From: Niebla homalea
Taxonomy: Eukaryota; Ascomycota; Lecanoromycetes; Lecanorales; Ramalinaceae
Length of the DNA stretch: 64,000 bases
NCBI GenBank assembly: GCA_019925105.1
Contig: JAHGAU010000001.1
Coordinates: 186,001 to 250,000 of the forward strand
Direction: 5' to 3'
Of this stretch, positions 33,359 to 44,278 are shown piece after piece; within the stretch, counting starts at the first letter, position 1; the number at the start of each line of letters is the position of its first letter. The notes below the pieces were generated by a model. It was not told the DNA's origin. It saw only the letters and a list, made by a program, of their open reading frames with translations, and did no database searches. A program made the translations under genes and the position numbers.

Positions 33359-33853
33359 GGCAGATTGAGGAACAAGTAACGATGCTCTCTAATTCATGCA
33401 GCGTCCTTCATAAAACATCACGCGTCTTTCACGTCAAATGTTAAAAAGCAGATGAATCCAGTCATTTGCGTGTGAGAAGATGTTGATTTGGACCCAAAGT
33501 AAACAAACTGGTTAACGCCGCTTAGATCCGCTAGCTCGAGCTATCGTGGCTGTGGTGGCGAGGTGGCTGGGATCAGCGTACGACTTCATTGGTATGCTAT
33601 GGAAGTGGCTTACAATGAGCTACCGGCCGTTCTGTTTCTGAGTCAGATAAAGGTAAGCTCGTCTGTTCATACAGCGTAGCCAAGTTTGGTCTGACAGGCA
33701 TTGTGCCTAGCTACCCAAGCTCGTGGCATCACTGGAGGAACAAAAACCCTCGAGTCTCAAGATTATATCTTTGCAAGCTCCTAACAGGTCTCATTTGAGA
33801 ATCTATGACCTTCTACATATGTCACAGACCCTGTTCAATGATTGAACTCACCC
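33359..33853. other. intergenic; left border of the biosynthetic block
   Basis: About 495 bp between the Mto1-like start and the P450 stop. It holds the Mto1 promoter. No repeat, RNA gene or relic was noticed. Confidence 0.45.
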
Positions 33854-36036
33854 TCATGTCGCCCTGAGGTCGAAATGAAGATTCAACCTTCCCGGCTGTG
33901 CAGTGAGCTGATCCTTCATGTCAGTGATGATTTGAATCCCATCATATCCAGGCGAGAATCGTATGTGGAAGTTCTTGACGAGTGAAGCCAAGATCAATCG
34001 GACCTGTGTCATGGCAAGGCCTTGTCCCACGCAGCTTGCACGGCCTATCAGGAAACGGACGATATTTGATCAGTCGCAATCTTTGGCAACATAAACGACA
34101 GGATGTATCACTGAGAGCTTGGTTGATTGGTCTTACCGATGCCGAAAGGTGCAAAAGCCTGTGGCTGTTTGACCATTTCTGGTGCACTGTACCAACGCTC
34201 AGGAACAAAATCCTCTGCACGCTCGAAGCTGTCCTCGCCTACGCGACGATCCATTGCTAGTTAGCCAACTTCCTCAGACGCCACGAGTACTGAAAGGATC
34301 GTGTAATAGCCAGGAGAACATACTTCTGAAGATCACAAAACGTGGCGCGAGGATCTTTGTATCGCCAGGTATAAACGTATCTCCTATCTTGATACCCTCA
34401 GGAGGCGATGTCCTCGACACTGTGGTTGTAGCCACTGCAAACAGACGCATGGTTTCATTGATTACTCCATTTAGATGTGGAAGCGTCGAGATCGCGCCTA
34501 TGTCACGTGGATCAACGTCGGTCAGCTCGCCATAAACCTTTTCTGCTTCTTCCGGATGCTTAGCAAGCAGGTAAGACAGGAATGTTAGAGTTGGAGCGGT
34601 GGTGTCACTATCAAATCGCATCAGTTCCAGATCTTCGATTGCATCACCGGTCAGGCAATAGCCAATCACATCATGGAAGCCATGCACACACCTTCCAGCT
34701 ACAATGACCGTTGCTGTGTCACCTTTAAGCCAGCGAAGAGCCATGGCCGGATCCTGGTCTTTGTCTGAATTTTCTATGAAAAAGGAGGAGATGTCTCTCT
34801 CTTCGGGATCGGTCTGTGATAAGTCAGAATTGTGTTGGATGCGTTCACTTTAGACCATATATTTCTATGGAGAAAAAAGGAAGGCCAGAGTTGGTGGGGA
34901 ACCGACCTTTATGCGAGAGTCCATCTGCTGATAACAGAAGCTCAACATTCCGAACCAATCTGCTATCCTTCCGAACCAGGGCAGAAATGCAAATCCAATC
35001 TTCATTAGCCAGATTACTGGAGCGAATGGTCCAATGATCGAGAGCGCACTCCGGAACAGTGTGATTATGTGATGCGCTTTTTGATTACGCATCATTCCAA
35101 AATCCTTATTAAAGGCAAACTCCCCCATGGCATCGAAGGCATACCAGTACATGACCTTGTTGATCTCAACGGCTTCTTTCGCAATTGCATGGTCTCTGAG
35201 AACATCCATGAGGACTTGTAACTGGCGCTGAATTCTGTCTTGATAGGTTGATATTGCTGGGCAAAGATGATCGTGTTAGAATCATTCGTAGGCAAGCCTT
35301 GCACCGACAGGAAAGCCTGTATTTCGTATCGTTCCCTCTGACATGAGCCAATCTTGTCACATTTTGCATACCTTTTGTACTGAGTGCATGACTCCACACA
35401 CTACGTCTCGCGTGGTGCACAGGCATGTTTCTTGTGAAAACCAGGGAGAAATCTGGCAGCATGATATCATAGAAGTCCGACTTGGTACATTTGGTGCCGA
35501 ATCCTTCAGTCATTTCAATCGTGTCTGGATGAAACGATGCAATCTCACTGGGACCTTAGGGAATGACGAGTGAGTGAGCGTTCGCAACGGACCTCTTGGA
35601 GAATGCAACAGAGGCGTGCTCGACAGAAAGCTTGTGGGAATTAGGCTGCCTTACCGATTCGCACGAAGTCTCCGTATTGTTGATACAGTCGAGCCATCAA
35701 TTCATGATTCCTGGAGTCGCGACAATGCCAGACATGCCAGAATTTGCTCACCGCAGCCAAGCGCGGGCCAGGAAAGCTATGCAGACGATGATATGGCGAG
35801 AGTCGGTAAATCGTCATACTCGAGAAAAGACCCAGCAAATACATAGAGCCCATGTCCGCGTGTGAAAACATCGATCCAGAATTTAGCCAATCTAGAGCCA
35901 TCATGAATCCGAAAAGCATCAAATGCAGTACAAGAACGGCTGGCGCTTGCATGTGCCATTCACCGCGAATGAACAAGCCATGGTGAGCGAAGACGCCGGA
36001 CGCCAATGCTACGAAGAGCTTACTCGTCGAGGACAT
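33854..36036 (-). CDS. cytochrome P450 monooxygenase
   Basis: ER-anchored haem monooxygenase, probably a tailoring enzyme of the adjacent cluster. Seven exons (36036-35655, 35554-35372, 35256-34907, 34813-34692, 34607-34324, 34256-34137, 34044-33854) close in frame to 543 aa. The N-terminus has several hydrophobic stretches before the hinge FPGPRLAAVSKFWHVWH. The I-helix reads VAGSDTTAPT, formed across an 84-nt intron. ExxR is ETMR. The PERF-type segment is VPERWYS, and the haem loop FGIGRASCVG places the Cys ligand near residue 485. It resembles the pisatin-demethylase/CYP65-type group of fungal P450s, but the subfamily is not certain. It lies head to tail with the FAD oxidase gene, suggesting joint expression. 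Confidence 0.93.
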
Positions 36037-36464
36037 GCTTGGAGTGATGGTTTATCGTGTGACACTTTAGATTGGAAATGCCTTGCTACAATATGAAAGT
36101 CTTGTGAATGTTGAGTGGAGGGAGTGACAAGAGAAGGCGGGCACTCTCTTCAATTTGAATGATTTTAGGTCCCCCACCTATCTACGGTATTTCGAACCAA
36201 TCAGCAGCCTTCAGTATGCCTGCATTACAAAGCCTAATGCATAGTAGCAATGTGTCTTCGGGGGATAGGCTATTTATACCACCCGACAAGTTTGGTGCAG
36301 GCAGAATAGAGAGTATTCTGCCCCCAATACAGCCAATTAAGCTGAGAGCGTAACATATGACTATACACCTGGCACTCGGTAGCCATTCGTCAAAACTGAA
36401 ATACCGCATTATCTGCGTTTTGTGGTAGGGATCTACCGCAGATGAAACGAGGCATTCAACCAAT
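36037..36464. other. intergenic, upstream of the P450
   Basis: About 430 bp between the P450 start and the FAD oxidase stop, both minus strand. It must contain the P450 promoter. No element recognised. Confidence 0.4.
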
Positions 36465-38290
36465 CTACGGGAATCTACATAGCCTACCATCCGGTCTTGT
36501 CACCCAGTGCTCACTACCAACCCCTGTCAGCGCATAGAACAAGTCATCTGGATCGTATTTCTGCTTGATAGTACTCAGTCTCTCATAGTTGGGTCCGTAA
36601 AATGTCTGCTGGAAATTGGGCTGCTGAGGATCAGCCTCGCTGAGATATGCCCCTCCATCAGGGGTCAATCGTTCCAATTCGGGAATAAGTTCTTTTGTAA
36701 TCAGGTCCTGGTTCGATAAGTCCGTGGACCAGCTTGTGTAGTTGTATGGTAAGTAGATGACCATGTCAAACAGCGTTGTTCTCCATCCGGGGTTGACTGA
36801 GTTCTCCAAAGGGCTTGGTGCACCGATTACACGATGGTCGATGGAGGCATTGAGGGCAAGTCCGGTTGCACCTCCCCCCTTCTGATTGATTGCTCGGAAG
36901 GCTTGTGTCAAAGCGTCATTGTCGGTCTGTACTAGTGTTCTTGGGATCCAGCGACCTCCAATTTGCAAATCCGCTGTTGGAATTGGAGGGTTCATGGCAT
37001 TGTAGCTCTCCAAAAAGCTGGGGTATTCATTGACCGCGTAGCCTAACAGGCATTCGTCAGTGATAGGAAGATGAAGGTGGAAGTCTAGACATTACTGTGA
37101 TTGATTCCAGAGTCTGTGAGCTGGTCCAGGACCGGCTTGAGGAATTGGTTCATTTCCGTCTTTGAAATATTGGGGCCGTACGTTGGAGCCATCGTGAAGG
37201 TTTCATTAGTAAATTCCCAGATGCTCACACCACCAGCGTCCACAAGAGGCAACAGGGCAGAATGAAAAACACCGATAGCAGCATAGTACTCATCAGCGGT
37301 TATGTTCTCGCTGGTGAAGGTCAGATTGGAAGCAGAGCTCGGCATATCCGTGTGCACCTTGCTAGTCATTGAAAGGACAATACCGAATACTCCGCCTCCG
37401 CCTCCACTCAACGCCCAATAGAGATCGGAGTTGTTCGAAGGAGTCGCAATGAGTAGCTCATTACTGCCTGTGACCACTTCCCACTCAAGGACCTGGTCGG
37501 CAGCAAGGCCATACTTGGAAGCCAGTGGCCCGTGGCCTCCCCCCTGAGAATACCCACCAGCTATTCCAACGGTTGGACAGTTGCCTCCCACTATTACTAG
37601 ACCCTCAGCATGGGCCGCATTGTATGCCTCATATCCCTGAACACCTGCTCCCAACTTCATCGCCTTGCCGGTATAGTACGGAGATGCATAGTCAAAGATG
37701 TGAATATCCTTCAAGTGATGGGTCCAGACTGCGAGTGCGCCTGCTCCAGTTGCTTTGCCGTTATAGTCGTGCCCAGTATTACGGATGGTAAGACGCAGGT
37801 TGTGCTGCCTGACAAAATCAAGAGTTCGTTGGCAATCGCTGGCACCAGTAATGTTGACCGCAAATTGGACGTATGTTCCGAGATTGCAGGGTGACTCTAC
37901 AGGCAAGAAGGGATCACAGCTTTGATTTGCAAAGAATGGGGCCATGATCGATGATGACGAGTCGTAGTGCGTCTTGTCCAAGAACCAGGAAGCCTGTAGC
38001 TTGGCGCAAGCCTTACCATCATAGTGTTCAAACGAATCATTGTGGCAAACAGCCGCAATCGGCACTGTAGGTACAAGCCTTCCATCGATTGTCGTATTGA
38101 AGGTCTCCCACTGCTGGGGGGCGGGCCAGCAGGCATCGCCTGGAAAGCAACGACAGGAATTGTTGCCCACACTTCCCAACGGCGGTAGTCCTTCCGATCT
38201 GCGATGAACGCTGGAAGACGACGAGATTGCAGAGATAATACGAATGAAACTTGAAAGAAGAAGCAGGCTTCCCCAAGGGCAATGGAACAT
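36465..38290 (-). CDS. secreted BBE-type FAD-linked oxidoreductase
   Basis: Berberine-bridge-enzyme-like flavin oxidase of the VAO/PCMH superfamily. Exons 38290-37096 and 37042-36465 give 590 aa from the ATG at 38290; the in-frame codon further upstream is not ATG. A signal peptide is evident (MFHCPWGSLLLLSSFIRIIS). The FAD domain has RNTGHDYNGKATGAG, whose His (about residue 174) is the expected 8-alpha FAD attachment, and VGGNCPTVGIAGGYSQGGGH, whose Cys (about 238) fits a second, 6-S-cysteinyl link. Many N-glycosylation sequons occur. The C-terminal BBE segment reads FYGPNYERLSTIKQKYDPDD followed by LFYALTGVG. Substrate unknown; position beside a P450 and a UbiA enzyme suggests oxidation of a cluster intermediate, although it would act in the secretory pathway or outside. 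Confidence 0.92.
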
Positions 38291-39214
38291 TTTGCACAGC
38301 AAATAATCAAGGTGATAGCAGGGAAAGCAGCGTATTCACCGTGATTACAACGATTCTGATTGCAGCTCTGATGATACGATCATTGCCATTGTCAGTGATG
38401 CCATAAAGTCCAATCAAAATCCAGTACCAATTGTCTCCCCTAGTGCTGTGCGCAACGGCGGCATCCCGGTGATCAAAGATTAGTGGAACCGTTGATCCAG
38501 CTTCGCAGGATGCTTCTAGGCACCACACCTCCGTTGCGAGCTCGAGACAGATGACATGCACGTAGTCCATGAATCCATCCAGATCGAGACTGTTGGGCGG
38601 CAACAAAACCTAACTCCGCAGAGACGGGGAGACCGCTGGCGAATTACAGCAAGGTGTAGGAAGACTGGAGGTATGTTGCTGCACAAGGCTGGAGAGACTA
38701 CCGTCTTTCCCGCTACATTGAAATTTATCCTTGCTCTTTCCATCATCACAAGAACCATGCATACGTAAAACCATGTGACGTCGAAGTTACCTGGGGGTTT
38801 ATGTTTCTGGGACATTCCACGCGGACCGTGCGTCCAGGCTGCAGCAGCTGAATCAAGTGGCACATGTGTACTCCGTACTAACTGAACACCTTCCTGAAAA
38901 ATGGAATTGTGGAGTCATTAATCTAACGTACAGGGGTGCGACGCCTGAGGGCTAGCATAAGTGCACATCGCCGCTTTGTCGGAGACCAAAATAGCGCAAA
39001 ACAGGGCGCCAGTTCACCCTTGGATCTCCTGATTGGTGTTCCAGGATAATCCCAGCAAATGTATGATGGAAGCATAGTGCTGCAGTACAATGTTCCCTTA
39101 ATCACACAGCAGCGGAATAAATCATAGCTACCATGGCCTCTTCGTTTAGAGCTAGGATCTCTTTTCAGCGAAAGTTGACGCTGGCATTGCCAGACACACC
39201 CACTCTCTTCCAGG
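38291..39214. other. intergenic, divergent promoter region
   Basis: About 920 bp between the leftward FAD oxidase and the rightward 7-TM gene. Minus-strand frames at 38307-38606 and 38516-38863 were examined and lack a start context, splice logic or family match. The region should carry two promoters. Confidence 0.4.
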
Positions 39215-40481
39215 ATGTATCTCAGTGGCCAAGGTAAATCACTATGCATTTGGCTGGCTGTTTTCACAGTCATCATAAGCATCGTCATTATCTTGCGCTT
39301 CTGGGCGGCGAGAATCAAAAAGCGAGCTCTTCGTCCAGATGATTACATGATTGTCTTTGCATATGTAAGCATCACTGAAATATGATACTTTTGAGCAGCG
39401 CAGTGACATCTTCGCTCTACAGGTCAATACGCTGGCCCTTGAGGGACTGACTTGGTGGGCGATTGCAAACGGACTCGGCGCCCATACTGATGCCCTCGAC
39501 AAGTATGAAGTCGGAGTACAAGATAAGGTGCTGACGTCTCGCCTATTATCATCTTCAGCAGACAAACTGATGCGCGCCAGATTCTCCTCGGTACTGGCGT
39601 CACCTGGCTGATTGCCACGGGATTCTGCAAGCTTTCCATCTTGTGGTTCTATACCTGCATTTTCACAACGAGAAGATTCAAAGTCGCTGCTTGGGTCCTA
39701 ATGGGAGTTGTCTCAGCATATTGCATCACGTTCCTGTGTGTCTTCCTTACTAATTGTCACCCTGTCTCGTACTCGTGGCATCCGGTGCCTGGCGGATACT
39801 GTAAAAGTGTGACAGTGGAAGAGATCACCTCTGTAAGCACAAACATGGTCATCGACGCCGCGGTCGTAGTTCTGCCGATGCCACCACTGTGGAAGCTGAA
39901 GATGGCAACGAGGAAGAAGGTAGCAATCAGTCTCCTCTTTGGTCTCGGTCTGCTGTAGGTCTTTCCTGACTATTGCTGAAATTTGGATGCTCGGCTGATT
40001 GAGACCGCCCAGTGTTGTCGGAATTAGTGGATGGAGAATACAGATCACCGTCCAGTCCGTCACCAAGACGGACTTTGTCTATGGGCTCGGTAACATAGGT
40101 CTCGTCACCCATCTCGAGGTCTGGATTGGCATCATTGTGGCGTGTCTCCCCACTTTGACCCCTTTCTTATCAAAGTACTTCAAACATATGGCAGTAAAGT
40201 TGCCTTGGTCACCGAGACACACTGGGAGTCAAAGTCCTGGGAAGTTGAAGGAGGCAAAGCACACAATTGGAAGCTCACAGAAACGTGGAGGCTACCGCAA
40301 GAAGGCTTTCGATCGTCTTTATGACGACTCACTGCTTGAGATGGAGGAGGGAAAGAATTTCAGCAGCGCTCAAGCTGCCTCAGGGACATTTCGAGGTCAT
40401 GAGGAACACTCTGGTGAGAGCCTGACGGCTATTGGAATTCGCCAGGATGTGCAAGTTGTTAGGGAAGTACCAGCTTTCTGA
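39215..40481 (+). CDS. rhodopsin-like fungal integral membrane protein (SAT4/PTH11-type)
   Basis: Four exons (39215-39364, 39423-39527, 39581-39954, 40013-40481) close in frame to 365 aa. The layout is that of the fungal 'integral membrane protein' family with about seven helices: WLAVFTVIISIVIILRFWAA followed by the conserved LRPDDYMIVFAY, then WWAIANGLGAH, WLIATGFCKLSILWFYTCIF, WVLMGVVSAYCITFLCVFL, CHPVSYSWHPVPGGYC, NMVIDAAVVVLPMPPLWKLK and a last helix EVWIGIIVACLPTLTPFL. The tail is cytosolic and Ser/Lys-rich. Such proteins often sit in fungal clusters with unknown roles (receptor, transport or membrane enzyme). Divergent from the FAD oxidase across 0.9 kb. Confidence 0.85.
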
Positions 40482-40823
40482 TGTTTGGTAGTTGGTAGTA
40501 GATGTTGAGTTGCAAGTAGTGTTTTCAAGTCTGCCCTTGTGGCAGAATCCGCTATACGATGTAGTATGTAGGTAAATACCAATATCCGAACCACGACCCT
40601 GACCGGGTCAGCTGTTCTTCGGTCGACGAGCCATTTTGAGAAGTAGTGCTACATGGGGCCACCAAGATCGTGCCATTTCTATTGGTACAAAAATATGGGG
40701 CCCCTAATATAACGTTCTGACTTCCAATTTGGATCAGCTCAAGGATCCTTCCACATCCTGCTCCCTGACTCCAAAACTTTGGCAACTTCAGCATAATTGT
40801 ATCCTGAAATATCGACCGAGAGG
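40482..40823. other. intergenic
   Basis: About 340 bp between two rightward genes; presumably the 3' UTR of the 7-TM gene and the promoter of the ABM gene. Nothing else seen. Confidence 0.4.
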
Positions 40824-41929
40824 ATGACTACCGAAATAACGACCTTAAAATTGAAGGAGAATGGTACCGTCCAGGACCCAGCCACGCCAGCAGTCAAAAC
40901 GCTTTGTTCATATCTTGGTTCGTGCCAGACCCGGATCTGTTATTCCCCTTTGCGTACCACAAGCCTCTAGCATGATAGTAGGCAGCCAATTTCCAGGGAA
41001 CGACTTCTCTCTTCGTTCTTGAGACCGTCCCAATGCCCATCCCATCCCCACCTATGATGAATTTGCTGCTGATAGTCCTGTAACATGCGGTAGAAACTAC
41101 ACTCAAAGCTGCCGGAGCTCAGAAAGCCTACTATGGCCAGCTCATAGAGAAGCAGGATGCTGTCATCGTTTTCGTACAGTGGGCTTCGGTGGAAGATCAC
41201 CAGCACTTCATAGCCTCGTCGTAAGTTTACGCCTCCTCTCAGGATCTTCGGCTCGCGGTATTCGTTTGAGCAAGTTCAAAAAATGTCGGATTCACGCGGC
41301 CATCCTCTCAGCATTTGAACACCTTCCTGTCCCTCACTGATTGAATTCAGTTGCAATTCCCTGCTCTCCCTTCGTTCTCGATTGAAGTGATACTACTTGA
41401 CTCGACAGCAAGCTAATTAATGCGACCTAGGGATTATAATACTCTCAGCACAAGCCTTCAACCCTTCTTCAGCCATGTCCACACGATCCACGTATCATTC
41501 TTCCCCAATGTGGACATTTCCGACGGTCTCGGCTCCCATCCTGCCGTTGGCGTCAGCGAAGTCGTGTTTTTTTACTTCCCCAAAGATCTCTCTACAACGG
41601 ACCGGGCCACCTTGACGACTGAGAACATCGATAAGATGAGACCAGTGGTGCAGCGCTCCGAGGCCCTTGCAGTATATGATGGCTGGGCCGAGGAGAACGG
41701 TGTGGCTGTCAACGGTATGACTGTCGAAAAGCACGAGGAAGGGGGTTCAGGACAGGAGGATAAGGACGGTTGTCAAGTCTACGTGAATGTGGTCGGGTGG
41801 GCGGACGTGGAGGCACACATGAGGTTCCAGGCCAGCGAGGATTTTGGGGCAAATGTTCATTATATTGCGGACATGAAAGACCTGAGGGGCACAGAGTTCT
41901 ACCATGTCAAGCTGTCTGCGGTGACCTGA
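40824..41929 (+). CDS. ABM-type (antibiotic biosynthesis monooxygenase-like) protein
   Basis: Proposed exons 40824-40917, 41109-41220 and 41431-41929 close in frame to 234 aa. The start MTTEITTLKLKENGTVQDPA fits ABM-type cluster proteins. Exon 2 carries QKAYYGQLIEKQDAVIVFVQ then WASVEDHQHF, the core ABM ferredoxin-like half. Exon 3 adds FFSHVHTIHVSFFP and VYVNVVGWADVEAHMRFQAS, a second half-repeat. ABM-like proteins in fungal pathways assist stereoselective oxidation; Fma-ABM of fumagillin biosynthesis is the nearest thing I know by role. The two introns are long (191 and 210 nt), so an extra small exon could be missing in the first. Ends 147 bp from the convergent UbiA gene. Confidence 0.8.
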
Positions 41930-42075
41930 GTGCTTGGGAGTTACCGGTCGATGCTCCTTTGAATTAAATCCCGATGCAGTTTCTGAAAAGAGTCAAAAAA
42001 TATCAGACGCACGAAAGGTAGTAAGAAATTCACATTCAAATTGAATGAATTTTATTCACATGAATGTTGCCTTAG

Positions 42076-43131
42076 TTATGAGCTTGGAACTAGAATCCCG
42101 TAGCCCATTTTCCCACCACGAGTGTTCAGATGAACGTCTGCCAGCTGCCTCCGCTCCAAGGCCTTGATGAGCGGCACCGCGAAAATCGATACCAGCCAGG
42201 CAGTCCAAACTCGGAACGTCGCGCGATCTTGATCCTCGGATCTCCATTTCATCGTTCTCACGGCTACCGTCATTCCCAACAGAACGGGGGCTACAGACCC
42301 GCCCATCAACGGTGCCGCCCAGACCCATGGCACCAAAAAGCTCCATGTTGTCATTGCCACCGCATTAACCCTCCTAGTAACTGTGTCACCAATGACTAGT
42401 GGCATAGTCCTCCTTCCACGGGCAGAATCGCCCCTCTGATCATACATATCTTGAGTCTGCACAGTCGTAAAAATAATGGCTGCCAGCAGTAAGCACCATT
42501 GCCAGCCGAGGCCAAGAGCAAAAGTCTCTGGTGATGATTGTGGTGGTGATACTGTGCTTGATGATCGCACTGTGCGACCGCTGTAAACTGCCACGTGTAG
42601 CGCACCAGTGGTGAAGCAGAGGTAGCCACATGCGTTGATGAAGTTGCGAACAAGGAATCCAGAATCCCCTCCGGCCAGATGATTATACCAGTACCCTAAG
42701 CAAATCAGAAGGACGCACTGCGAAAGGCCGCTGGAAAGGGCAACACTGGTAAGGACGGCCAGTGTATAGAGGATCAGGACGAGGTGTTTGGCATGGGATG
42801 GTGAGAGCCGGTGGGATGGAAGGGTGCGCCAAGGTTTGTTGATTGCATCCTCGCGAATGGCGTCCGGCTGACGTTGATTCTCGATTGCGAAAGGTAGGAG
42901 GTTGATGTAGACCCAGAATAGAGTCTGAGGAACCCTGGCGAGGATCTCTGCGGGTGTAGGTAAACGTTCTTTGCAAACCGCATCTGGTAGGAACGCGCTG
43001 CTGCCGCACCCGTTGAAGAGGCTGTAGGCAACTGCGTTCGAGATGCCGAAGATCACGCTAGGGAAGACAATGGTTTTCAGGTCACTATACGTAAATAACC
43101 AGATAGAATAAGAATGATAGAGTGCAGGCAT
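42076..43131 (-). CDS. UbiA-family membrane enzyme, candidate terpene cyclase
   Basis: Single-exon 351-aa polytopic membrane protein of the UbiA superfamily. The first Asp-rich motif is NQRQPDAIREDAINKPWR (from Asn85) and the second DMYDQRGDSARGRRTMP (from Asp229), the two Mg-diphosphate binding sites. Hydrophobic segments such as HLVLILYTLAVLTSVALSSG, CVLLICLGYWY and WCLLLAAIIFTTV give about eight helices. The NQ..ED.INKPWR form is the one seen in fungal UbiA proteins that include the fumagillin bergamotene synthase, rather than in the ubiquinone or haem O enzymes. So a terpene cyclase acting on farnesyl diphosphate is plausible, but an aromatic prenyltransferase is possible. It is the only backbone-type enzyme in the block and converges with the ABM gene. 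Confidence 0.88.
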   Translation of the reverse strand: MPALYHSYSIWLFTYSDLKTIVFPSVIFGISNAVAYSLFNGCGSSAFLPDAVCKERLPTPAEILARVPQTLFWVYINLLPFAIENQRQPDAIREDAINKPWRTLPSHRLSPSHAKHLVLILYTLAVLTSVALSSGLSQCVLLICLGYWYNHLAGGDSGFLVRNFINACGYLCFTTGALHVAVYSGRTVRSSSTVSPPQSSPETFALGLGWQWCLLLAAIIFTTVQTQDMYDQRGDSARGRRTMPLVIGDTVTRRVNAVAMTTWSFLVPWVWAAPLMGGSVAPVLLGMTVAVRTMKWRSEDQDRATFRVWTAWLVSIFAVPLIKALERRQLADVHLNTRGGKMGYGILVPSS

Positions 43132-44278
43132 GGCAAAGAGATGGAAGCAATCCTCGTCACAATATCAAATCTTGGAATCTTAGGTGAATGACATGGTGAG
43201 TCCTCTCATGGTGTTTAGGCCATAGATAATACATCAGCAAGAGGGTGGCCCACCGCCCTTCTGCCTCGATCGCATCGCTAGAAATAATCCTCCAAGGTGT
43301 ATGCTCCGGAGTGGCACAGGCGAAGGAAAAATGCATGACTGTACTCCGTATAATTCCCTGGATGCACGACCACGAGTCTATCAGGGGATGGAAAGTCTCC
43401 CTTGCGGAATTCCTTCAGCCTTGTAGCGATACTTTACACTTGGCTGTTGTCCCTTGATTAGTTGATCTCTTTGGAAGTTGAATCTAAGGTGGCTGTCGCC
43501 GAAAGAATGATAGAACTGCCTATTGCGTCGCAAATGTATTCGCTTTCCGACAGCTTTCCAGCTTCGAAAAGACCTTACTCCCATTCGGCAAGATCACGAT
43601 GACGCCGCTGATACCCTCATGCGCGACACCGCTGGCAAGGAATGTAAGAGAATGATGCTCGCTCATTATGCCCTTGTTCGCGGCAGCATCGATCCTGATG
43701 GCGCGTAAACACAGTGGCGCCAATGAGATTCCACGAATCTCTAGTGCAGCTACCAACGGCGCACGCATATGCATGATAAAGGTTTTTTTTAATGGGCTGC
43801 TGCATGAACTACTTGCCGCTCTTAAACAGCGTTAGGGCCAGCCTGCCACGCGTCACTTTACGTCTTGACGGCACGGCATGCAACTTTGACGTAAGGCGAT
43901 GTCTGAAAGATAAGACCGTGACACTTTTGTCATAGCGTTGATGAGATCTGCACTGCGAGTCTGCGACTCGGGTAAGTCGAGTCTGTCTTTTCAGGATCAT
44001 GCATGTGGGCCTTCTAGGCCGGGAAATATTCCCCATTTGAAATTTCCCCGCCCCATGCAGGATTATGGAGTCCGTAGTCTCCAATCGCAATGTTTATCCT
44101 TCGCCACGTTGGCTCTCAGACCCTTACCAGGCAGCGAAAGGAGAGGGATTATGCTCTGCCTGCCATTTTGCAACGATACAGGCCCCCGTACCAAGTCTGT
44201 CTTCTTTCATTGCTGTGTGTTTTATATTGTTGGACTTCTTCCTGCCTTACAGAAGCAAGCATCCATCGGTACGTTGAC
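43132..44278. other. intergenic, divergent promoters of UbiA and SDR genes
   Basis: About 1.15 kb between two divergently transcribed cluster genes. Short frames present are not supported. Both promoters are expected here; I recognised no specific operator. Confidence 0.4.

Noticed and set aside
38307..38863. Two overlapping minus-strand frames in the gap upstream of the FAD oxidase
   Set aside because: No consistent splice model or recognisable domain; better explained as promoter DNA.
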